Below are positions 25,830-33,124 of a stretch of 64,000 nucleotides of DNA, piece by piece; position 1 is the first letter of the stretch, and the number at the start of each line of letters is the position of its first letter. The translations under genes were made by a program, and so were the position numbers. The stretch comes from JAYPHU01 sp964611435 (lineage in GTDB: Bacteria; Pseudomonadota; Alphaproteobacteria; Rhodospirillales; UBA2165). The notes under the pieces are model-generated. The model saw nothing but the letters and a program-made list of their open reading frames with translations, was not told the origin of the DNA and ran no database searches. The stretch lies in assembly GCA_964611435.1 (NCBI GenBank), contig CAZSXT010000003.1:124001-188000 (forward strand). Direction: 5' to 3'.

Positions 25830-27890
25830 ATGGAATTTGAGATGCTCGCAATGGCCGGCAAGGCCATTGTCACCATGGCGGACCCCAGCCGGCTTATGTT
25901 CCTCGCCCTCGGCGTAATCATCGGGCTGGGTCTCGGTGTAATTCCGGGCCTGGGTGGCATCGTCGGCATGGCGTTGCTGTTGCCGTTTACGTTCAACATC
26001 GACCCCTATTCGGCCTTTGCCCTGTTGCTGGGCATGGGATCGGTGACCACCACATCGGATACCATTCCGGCCGTCCTGTTCGGCGTGCCCGGCACCACCG
26101 GCTCGGCGGCCACCATCCTGGACGGCCACCCGCTGGCCAAGCAGGGTCAGGCGGGCCGCGCGTTCGGCGCCGCCTATACGGCGTCTTTGATCGGTGGGGT
26201 GTTCGGGGCGGCTTTGCTGGCCGTCAGCATTCCGATCCTGCGGCCGGTGCTTCTACAAGTCGGCTCTCCCGAGCTTCTGGCGTTCTCCGTCTTTGGCCTG
26301 TGTATGGTGGCTGCGCTCAGCGTCGGCAGTCCCATGCGTGGCCTGGCCGCCGCCGGCATCGGCGTGTTGTTCGCTATGGTCGGGGCCGATCCGCAGACCG
26401 CGACCCAGCGCTGGTCCTTCGGCTCGCTCTATCTGTGGGATGGGCTGTCCCTGATCCCGCTCACCCTCGGCGTCTTTGCCCTGCCGGAACTCGCCGACAT
26501 GGCGATCGAACGTCGCAGCATCGCTGGCAACTCCAAGGTGGATTCCCGTTCCGGCCAATGGCAAGGAATCAAGGACACATTCAAACACTGGTGGCTGGTC
26601 ATTCGCGTGGCCTGGCTGGGCGCCGGCCTGGGTGCGGTGCCCGGCATCGGCGCCGCCGTCATCGACTGGATCGCCTATGGCCACGCCGCCCGCACGGAAA
26701 AAGGCGCAGAGGAAACCTTCGGCAAGGGCGACATCCGGGGCGTGCTGGCGTCCGAAGGCTCCAACAACGCCAAAGAGGGCGGCGCGCTGGTGCCGACCAT
26801 TGCGTTCGGCGTGCCGGGTTCGGCCTCTATGGCGATTCTTCTGGGCGCATTCTTGATCCACGGATTGCAGCCCGGCCCGGACATGCTGTCCAAGAACCTG
26901 GATGTCACTTACGCGATTATCTGGAGCGTGGCGCTGGCCAATATCCTGGGCGCCGGAATTTGCTTCGCCTTTTCCAACCAGTTCGCCAAGGTCGCCCTGA
27001 TCCGCCAGCCCGTGATCATGCCGCTGATCCTGGTGGTGATTATGATCGGCGCGTTCCAGGCGACCCGGAATTGGGGCGATTTGATCGCGGTGTTGCTGTT
27101 CGGGCTGTTGGGCTGGGTGATGAAGCGCCTGGGCTGGCCGCGCCCGCCGCTGATTCTGGGCTTCGTACTGGGCGGCATCGTCGAGCGCTATCTGTTTATC
27201 TCCTACAATCGCTACGCCTGGGACTGGCTGTCGCACCCGGTGGTGCTGATCCTGTTCGCCCTGGCGGTTCTGGGATTCGTCCGGCCGCTGGTCCGGGAAT
27301 ATAAGGAAGCCGGTGGGCTCGGTGGTTTGGCGTCGGGCTATACCATGTGTGCGCGGATCGACTGGAACACCGCGTTCTACGGTATTTTTATTTTCGGCAT
27401 TTATATACTGACGCTCTTGGCCTTGTTCTGGCGGTTCGATGCGCAGCTGGTGCCCATTGTGGTCGGCATCTTCACCATGTCGGTCCTGCTGCTGAGCTTC
27501 CTCAACCACACTTTCCGGCTGCCCGGCGTCGGGGTGAAACACACGGACGCCGGCGGGCGGGTGCGGGCGCGACTCCGCCTGGACCTCAGCGCCGACAACA
27601 GCTCGACCGAAAAACAGGTGATCGCCAAGCGCGCAACCGGCTTCCTGATCTGGCTCGGCGTGTTCTTGGGCCTGATCGCCGTCATCGGCATGCTGCCGAC
27701 GATCTTCGTCTTCGTGACAGCCTATATGTGGTTCGAGGGACGGGAGCCCTGGAAACTGTCGCTCCCGGTCTCCGCCGCGTTGACGATTTTCTGTTACATT
27801 CTGTTCGATCAGGTCCTGTCCCTGCCCTGGCCCGACACATTGCTGGGCTGGTGGTTGCCGGAACTCAAAACCATCATTCCGTCGATCTAG
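25830..27890 (+). CDS. tctA: TctA-TctB fusion permease of a TTT transporter
   Basis: 686 residues. Residues 1-500 are TctA: GLGVIPGLGGIVGMALLLPF near 30, SDTIPAVLFGVPGTTGSAAT near 75 and the repeat GLGAVPGIGAAVIDWIAYGH near 270. From about residue 510, after the linker GGLGGLASGYTMCARIDWNT, there are about four more membrane segments (FYGIFIFGIYILTLLALFW; VPIVVGIFTMSVLLLSF; LIWLGVFLGLIAVIGMLP; AALTIFCYILFDQVLSL) in the size and order of TctB. No separate tctB follows, so the two subunits are fused. Works with the long TctC encoded just upstream. Confidence 0.92.
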   Translation: MEFEMLAMAGKAIVTMADPSRLMFLALGVIIGLGLGVIPGLGGIVGMALLLPFTFNIDPYSAFALLLGMGSVTTTSDTIPAVLFGVPGTTGSAATILDGHPLAKQGQAGRAFGAAYTASLIGGVFGAALLAVSIPILRPVLLQVGSPELLAFSVFGLCMVAALSVGSPMRGLAAAGIGVLFAMVGADPQTATQRWSFGSLYLWDGLSLIPLTLGVFALPELADMAIERRSIAGNSKVDSRSGQWQGIKDTFKHWWLVIRVAWLGAGLGAVPGIGAAVIDWIAYGHAARTEKGAEETFGKGDIRGVLASEGSNNAKEGGALVPTIAFGVPGSASMAILLGAFLIHGLQPGPDMLSKNLDVTYAIIWSVALANILGAGICFAFSNQFAKVALIRQPVIMPLILVVIMIGAFQATRNWGDLIAVLLFGLLGWVMKRLGWPRPPLILGFVLGGIVERYLFISYNRYAWDWLSHPVVLILFALAVLGFVRPLVREYKEAGGLGGLASGYTMCARIDWNTAFYGIFIFGIYILTLLALFWRFDAQLVPIVVGIFTMSVLLLSFLNHTFRLPGVGVKHTDAGGRVRARLRLDLSADNSSTEKQVIAKRATGFLIWLGVFLGLIAVIGMLPTIFVFVTAYMWFEGREPWKLSLPVSAALTIFCYILFDQVLSLPWPDTLLGWWLPELKTIIPSI

Positions 27891-27939
27891 GGCAGCAGTT
27901 TAGAAGTGGTTTTCAATCAGGGGACAGACTTTATACTGG

Positions 27940-27965
27940 TTAGAAATCTAAGTAATTTTGACGTA
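27940..27965 (+). promoter_or_regulatory. Candidate operator, shared near-palindrome (site 5)
   Basis: TTAGAAATCTAAGTAATTTT then GACGT, about 30 nt before the bicupin start at 27993. Symmetric core TTAGAAATCTAA. It matches the minus-strand reading of site 2 over about 20 bases, and both stand about 30 nt from a start codon. Confidence 0.55.
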
Positions 27966-27992
27966 ACACCAGCAGGGGAATAGTGGCGAACC

Positions 27993-29096
27993 ATGTCGAA
28001 AGCTGACGAAGCACGGTTTCTGTATGATCCGTATCAGGAGTGGGTAAAGGGCGAAGGCGTGCCCGTGGTCGAGGACTTCGGCATCGACCTGATCAAGGTG
28101 GAAACCAAGCCCTGGGCCCGGTTCGACACCAACGGCGCCATCGCCCATCTGAAGGGCCGGGGCGACTTTATTTCGATCTTCATCATCGATATTCCGCCGG
28201 GCGGTAAATCGTCGCCCCAGCAGCATGTCTTTGAAGAGGTGATCTACGTCCTGGAAGGACATGGCAGCACCACGGTCGAAACCCATGACGGGCGCAAGCA
28301 CAGCTTCGAATGGGGTCCGCAGAGCCTGTTCGCCCTGCCCTTGAACGCCAAGTATCAGCACTTCAACGGCAGCGGGCGGGAGCCGGCGCGCCTCTCCTCC
28401 ACCAACAGCCTCTGCGTCATGCAGAACCTGTTCCACAACGATAAATTCATCTTCGACAATCCGTATCGCTTCCCCGAACGGGAAGGCACGGAAACGGCCT
28501 TCTCCGGCGAGGGTGAGTTCATTCCGAAACGCCCGGGCCGGCATATGTGGGAGACCAACTTCGTTCCCGACCTGTCGAGCTTCAAGCTGCGCAAATGGTC
28601 CAAGCGGGGCGCGGGCGGCTCCAACATGATGTTCGTGCTGGCCGACGGCTCCATGCACGCTCATATGTCGGAAATGCCGGTCGGCACCTACAAGAAAGCC
28701 CACCGCCACGGCGCGGACTTCCATGTGTTCTGCGTCACTGGCACCGGTTATTCGCTTCTGTGGTACGAGGAAGAGGACGATTACGTGCGGGTCGATTGGC
28801 AGCACGGCGTGGTCTTCGCCCCGCCGGATGGCATGTATCACCAGCATTTCAATTCCAGCGCCGATCCGGCCCGCTATTTGGCCATTGCCTTCGGCGGCCT
28901 GCGCTATCCCATGACCGAGGCCAAGCGACGGGTGTTTATGGGCATGGACGTCAATGTCCGCGACGGCGGCGCGCAGATCGAATACGAGGATCAGGACCCG
29001 CGCATCCACAAAATCTACCTGGACGAACTGGCCAAGCATGGCGGCGCGTCCAAGATGGGCGAATTCATCGACGAAGCGCCGTTCGTGAAGGCTTAG
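27993..29096 (+). CDS. Bicupin protein, paralogue 1
   Basis: 367 residues with two cupin barrels: the first at about residues 70-125 (SSPQQHVFEEVIYVLEGHGS and ALPLNAKYQHFN), the second at about 230-290 (KKAHRHGADFHVFCVTGTGY and MYHQHFNSSA). His ligands are present in both. It shares most of its sequence with the next gene, so the pair is a recent tandem duplication. It also matches the partial cupin at the left edge. Sits between a TTT permease and a EutA-like gene. Likely a metal-dependent dioxygenase/isomerase; the reaction is unknown. Confidence 0.88.
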   Translation: MSKADEARFLYDPYQEWVKGEGVPVVEDFGIDLIKVETKPWARFDTNGAIAHLKGRGDFISIFIIDIPPGGKSSPQQHVFEEVIYVLEGHGSTTVETHDGRKHSFEWGPQSLFALPLNAKYQHFNGSGREPARLSSTNSLCVMQNLFHNDKFIFDNPYRFPEREGTETAFSGEGEFIPKRPGRHMWETNFVPDLSSFKLRKWSKRGAGGSNMMFVLADGSMHAHMSEMPVGTYKKAHRHGADFHVFCVTGTGYSLLWYEEEDDYVRVDWQHGVVFAPPDGMYHQHFNSSADPARYLAIAFGGLRYPMTEAKRRVFMGMDVNVRDGGAQIEYEDQDPRIHKIYLDELAKHGGASKMGEFIDEAPFVKA

Positions 29097-29107
29097 GGGA
29101 GACCATC

Positions 29108-30217
29108 ATGGCCGATAAGGAAGAAGCCCGCTTTTTATTCGATCCTTATATGGACTGGGTCGAGCGGCAAGGCATCCCCGTGGTCGAGGATTTCGGCGTC
29201 GATCTGTTGAAAGTCGAAACCAAGCCCTGGGCCTCCATGGGCTGCGACGGCGCGATCGTGCACCTGAAGGGGCGCGGCGATTTTATCTCCATCTTCGTGG
29301 TGGACCTGCCGCCGGGTGGTCAAACCTCGCCGCAACAGCACTTGTTCGAGGAAGTCATCTATGTGCTGGACGGCCATGGCAGTACGACGATTGAGACCGA
29401 GGACGGCCAGAAACACAGTTTCGAATGGGGCCCCAAAAGCCTCTTCGCCCTGCCCCTGAACGCAAAATATCAGCACTTCAACGCCAGCGGACAGGAACGC
29501 GCCCGGCTATCGGCCACCAACGATCTCTGCCTGGTGTTGAACCTGTTCCACAATGAAGATTTCATCTTCAACAACGATTTCCGCTTCCCGGAGCGGGAGG
29601 GCACGTCCAACTATTTCGCCGGCGAAGGGGAACTGATCCCCAAGCGGCCCGGCCGACACATGTGGGAAACCAATTTCGTCCCCGATCTGTCGAAGTTCGA
29701 GTTGCGCACCTGGGACAAGCGCGGCGCCGGCAGCTCCAACATGAAATTCATCCTGGCGGACGGCACCATGCATGCGCATTCGTCGGAAATGCCTGTTGGC
29801 ACCTACAAGAAAGCCCACCGCCACGGCGCGGACTTCCATGTCTATAGCGTCACCGGCGGCGGCTATTCACTGCTCTGGTACGAAGAGGACGAGGATTTCG
29901 TCCGCATCGACTGGCAGCACGGCGTGGTCTTCGCCCCACCGGACATGATGTATCACCAGCATTACAACACCAGCACGGTGCCCAGCCGGTATCTGGCCGT
30001 GGCGCTGGGTAGCCTGCGCTATCCGTTCACCCAGGAAAAGATGGACCTGTTCATGGGCGTCGATGTCAGCGTCAAGGACGGCGGCCGCCAGATCGAATAC
30101 GAGGATCAGGACCCGCGCATTCATCAGATCTATCTGGATGAGCTGGAGAAAAACGGCGTCGAGTCCGGCATGGCCGAGATAATCGACGAAGCGCCCTACG
30201 TCAAGAAAACCGCATAA
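29108..30217 (+). CDS. Bicupin protein, paralogue 2
   Basis: 369 residues from the ATG at 29108, 11 nt after the paralogue's stop and preceded by GGGGAG. Same two barrels: TSPQQHLFEEVIYVLDGHGS plus ALPLNAKYQHFN, and KKAHRHGADFHVYSVTGGGY plus MYHQHYNTST. Divergence from paralogue 1 is spread evenly, with the His ligands kept in both copies, so both are probably active, perhaps as a heterooligomer. Next gene, EutA-like, begins 12 nt later. Confidence 0.88.
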   Translation: MADKEEARFLFDPYMDWVERQGIPVVEDFGVDLLKVETKPWASMGCDGAIVHLKGRGDFISIFVVDLPPGGQTSPQQHLFEEVIYVLDGHGSTTIETEDGQKHSFEWGPKSLFALPLNAKYQHFNASGQERARLSATNDLCLVLNLFHNEDFIFNNDFRFPEREGTSNYFAGEGELIPKRPGRHMWETNFVPDLSKFELRTWDKRGAGSSNMKFILADGTMHAHSSEMPVGTYKKAHRHGADFHVYSVTGGGYSLLWYEEDEDFVRIDWQHGVVFAPPDMMYHQHYNTSTVPSRYLAVALGSLRYPFTQEKMDLFMGVDVSVKDGGRQIEYEDQDPRIHQIYLDELEKNGVESGMAEIIDEAPYVKKTA

Positions 30218-30229
30218 CCGGCGCTATCC

Positions 30230-31822
30230 ATGCACGAACTCGGTTTCGATCACGTCCATCCGTCGGAAGAGGAACGGGAACAGCTCAGCGACGCCATCTG
30301 GTCCGTCGATAATGTGGAGTTCACCACCGTCGGCGTGGATGTAGGCTCTTCCACGTCCCACCTCATGTTCGCCAAAGTGCACCTGCAGCGCCTGGCGGAG
30401 GCCTTGTCCAGCCGTTTCGTCGTGGTCGGCCGGGAAATCCTCTGGCGCTCCCCTATTCTGCTGACCCCCTACCGGTCCGACTACACCATTGATGCGGAGG
30501 AGCTGGGCCTGTTCATCGACAACGCCTACACCTCCGCCGGATTGCAGCGGGATGATATCGACTCCGGCGCAGTCATATTGACCGGCGAAGCGCTGAAGCG
30601 CACCAATGCGCGGGCCATCGCCGATCTGTTCGCCGCCGAGAGCGGCAAGTTTGTCTGCGCGTCGGCCGGACATAACCTCGAAGCCTTGATGGCGGCCCAC
30701 GGGTCCGGCGCGGTGGAGCTCTCCCGACAGGAACATAAGACCTTCCTCAACATCGACATCGGTGGCGGCACCACCAAGTTTGCGCTCGTTCACGGCGGCC
30801 GGCTCTTGGAAAGCGCGGCGGTGGCGGTCGGCGGGCGGCTGGTCGCGCTGGACGACGACGGGAGCCTGGTGCGGATCGAGGAACCGGCGGAACGCATGGC
30901 CGACGCTGCCGGCGTTACCCTCGAATTGGGCCAAAAGCTCTCGGTTGGCGACCGGGAAAAGCTCGTCGCCACCATGATCGATGTGCTGATCCGCTCCATC
31001 GCCCGGGAAGCCCCGGACGCGCTGATCAACGATCTGATCCTCACGCCGGCGCTGCCCACCGACATCAAAATCGATGCGGTGACCTTCTCCGGCGGCGTCT
31101 CCGAATACGTGTTCGGCCGGGAAACCGTGGATCACGGCGATCTCGGCGGGGATATTGCCGCCGGCGTGACCGAGGCCCTGAAAGACGGGCGCATCCCCTA
31201 TCCGGTCTATGATCCGGGCCAGGGCATTCGCGCCACCGTGGTCGGCGCGTCGCAGTTCTCCGTACAGGTCAGCGGCAACACCATCCATATCAGCCGCCCG
31301 GACCTGCTGCCCATCCGCAACGTGCCGGTGATCCGGCTCGGTCTGGCGCTGGACGGCGAGATCGACTCTGATGCTGTCTCCGAAGACATCCAAAAGAGCT
31401 TCAACCGGTTCGATATTGATCCGAAAGAAACCGCCACGGCGCTGGCCTTCACCTGGGACGGCGAACCCGCCTATCAACGCCTGTTCGCCCTGGCCAAGGG
31501 CATCCGCGACGGCTATGCGGACACCATTGCCGCCGGCCACGCGGTGATCCTGGTGATGGAAGGCGATGTGGCGAAGACCATGGGCAATCTGCTGATGAAA
31601 GAACTGGACGTACCCGGCGATATTATCTCGCTGGACGGCGTGCAGTTGCGGGAATTCGACTATATCGATGTGGGCGAACTGGTGCAGCCGGCCAATGTCG
31701 CGCCGCTGATCATCAAGTCGCTGCTGTTCACTGCCGACGACCGGCATGGTGATGACGGCCATCATCAGCACGACCATGATCACTCTCACGAGCATGATCA
31801 TGAGCACCATCATCACGATTGA
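30230..31822 (+). CDS. eutA: EutA-like reactivating-factor ATPase with His-rich tail
   Basis: 530 residues. The ASKHA-fold phosphate-1 motif is VGVDVGSSTSHLMF (near residue 40) and the second is LNIDIGGGTTKFALVHGGR (near 175), as in EutA, the ATPase that removes damaged cobalamin from ethanolamine ammonia-lyase. No eutB or eutC is in the window. The last 25 residues contain 13 His (HHQHDHDHSHEHDHEHHHHD), not part of the classical protein. Such tails are typical of metallochaperones. Placed between two bicupins and an MFS transporter, so it may serve the metal sites of the cupins or an unseen B12 enzyme. The family call is firm; the role is open. Confidence 0.82.
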   Translation: MHELGFDHVHPSEEEREQLSDAIWSVDNVEFTTVGVDVGSSTSHLMFAKVHLQRLAEALSSRFVVVGREILWRSPILLTPYRSDYTIDAEELGLFIDNAYTSAGLQRDDIDSGAVILTGEALKRTNARAIADLFAAESGKFVCASAGHNLEALMAAHGSGAVELSRQEHKTFLNIDIGGGTTKFALVHGGRLLESAAVAVGGRLVALDDDGSLVRIEEPAERMADAAGVTLELGQKLSVGDREKLVATMIDVLIRSIAREAPDALINDLILTPALPTDIKIDAVTFSGGVSEYVFGRETVDHGDLGGDIAAGVTEALKDGRIPYPVYDPGQGIRATVVGASQFSVQVSGNTIHISRPDLLPIRNVPVIRLGLALDGEIDSDAVSEDIQKSFNRFDIDPKETATALAFTWDGEPAYQRLFALAKGIRDGYADTIAAGHAVILVMEGDVAKTMGNLLMKELDVPGDIISLDGVQLREFDYIDVGELVQPANVAPLIIKSLLFTADDRHGDDGHHQHDHDHSHEHDHEHHHHD

Positions 31823-31852
31823 GGCCCGCGCCGAAGCGGGCCATAATCCAGC

Positions 31853-33100
31853 ATGACCACGGCAACCCAAACCCTCGCCCATGATGGACGGGTCCTCGGC
31901 CTGATCGGTGCGGGACACCTGCTCAGCCATTTCTATCAATATACGTTTCCCGCGCTGATCCTGTATTGGAGTGTCGAGATGGGCGTCTCCTACGCCGCGC
32001 TCGGCCTGGTCATGACCCTGTTCGCGCTGTCGACCGGGATCGCGCAGATGCCGGCCGGCATGCTGGTGGACCGCTACGGCGCCCGGCCGGTCCTGGTTAT
32101 CGGCCTGTTGATCACCGCCGGGGCCATGGCCTATATGTCGCGTTCCGACGGGATGGAGATGATCTACGTCCTGGCCGTCATCGCCGGCGTCGGCAACAGC
32201 GTGTTTCACCCGGCGGATTATGTGATCCTCAATTCCTCCATCGATCCGAGCCGCATGGGCAAAGCCTTCAGCCTGCACACCTTCAGCGGCCATTTGGGCA
32301 GCGCCTTCGCCCCGGCGACCATCATTTTCCTCGCCACGCTCCAGGACTGGCGGTTTGCGCTTTTGACCACGGGCCTATTGGGCGTCGCCGTGGCGCTTGT
32401 GGTGTTCCTGCAGGGCGGCATCCTGCAGGATGATCAGGTCGCCAAAAAGGCCGAGGCCGAGGACGGCAGAAAAAGGAACGACGGGACAGGTCTGGGGGCC
32501 AGTTTCAGACTGATGATGTCTAAAAACATGCTGCTGTTTTTCCTGTTCTTTATGTTTGCCTCGCTCTCATCCGGCGGAGTGCAGAGCATGTCCGTGGTGG
32601 CGCTGGTGGACCTGCACGGCATCGACCAGATCAGCGCCGGCACAGCCTTGACCTTCTTCCTGTTCGCCAGCGCGACGGGCATTCTTTTAGGCGGCGTGGC
32701 GGCGGATAAATTCGACCGCCACGACCGGATCGCCGGGGGCTGCTTCGGCGTTTCCGCGCTGATCTTTGCCGGCGTCGCCACCTGGATCTTGCCGGCCGCC
32801 GTGATCATCTTCGTCTTCACCATCGCCGGGCTGGCCCAGGGCATGATCCGCCCGGCCCGGGACATGATGGTCCGCGCTGTCGCGCCCAAAGGCGCCGCCG
32901 GCCGGGCCTTCGCCTTTACCTCAATGGGCATCGCCTTCGGCAGCGGCGTCGCGCCGGTGTTCTTCGGCTATCTGGTGGATCAGGGGGCCAGCAACTGGCT
33001 GTTCTGGCTGCTGGTCGGCTTCAACATCATCGCCATTGGCACGATCCTCGGCCAGGGCGACATCTCGGCGAAGTCTGAGGCGAAGAAGGCTGAGGGTTAG
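31853..33100 (+). CDS. Major facilitator superfamily transporter
   Basis: 415 residues, 12 hydrophobic segments in two halves. The loop-2/3 motif GMLVDRYGARPVLVIGLLI (near residue 72; GxxxDRxGxRPV) is diagnostic, and a degenerate copy GVAADKFDRHDRIAG (near 282) starts the second half. A basic cytoplasmic loop (KKAEAEDGRKRND) lies between the halves. It starts 30 nt after the EutA-like gene, so it closes that operon. It probably exports or imports a pathway compound; the substrate is unknown. Confidence 0.9.
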   Translation: MTTATQTLAHDGRVLGLIGAGHLLSHFYQYTFPALILYWSVEMGVSYAALGLVMTLFALSTGIAQMPAGMLVDRYGARPVLVIGLLITAGAMAYMSRSDGMEMIYVLAVIAGVGNSVFHPADYVILNSSIDPSRMGKAFSLHTFSGHLGSAFAPATIIFLATLQDWRFALLTTGLLGVAVALVVFLQGGILQDDQVAKKAEAEDGRKRNDGTGLGASFRLMMSKNMLLFFLFFMFASLSSGGVQSMSVVALVDLHGIDQISAGTALTFFLFASATGILLGGVAADKFDRHDRIAGGCFGVSALIFAGVATWILPAAVIIFVFTIAGLAQGMIRPARDMMVRAVAPKGAAGRAFAFTSMGIAFGSGVAPVFFGYLVDQGASNWLFWLLVGFNIIAIGTILGQGDISAKSEAKKAEG

Positions 33101-33124
33101 AGCAGGCCCGCTCCAATCAATTCC

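Noticed and set aside
26253..27542. Minus-strand 429-codon open frame opposite the TctA-TctB fusion
   Set aside because: Hydrophilic Gln/His/Arg-rich antisense product of a membrane-protein gene; no domain recognised.
30230..31822. Full ethanolamine-utilisation operon
   Set aside because: Only an EutA-like gene is present; no EutB, EutC or shell protein was found in the window.
30224..32293. Minus-strand 689-codon open frame opposite the EutA-like and MFS genes
   Set aside because: Composition is rich in His, Arg, Gln and Asp as expected for the antisense of a GC-rich gene; the plus-strand genes have clear motifs and operon spacing.
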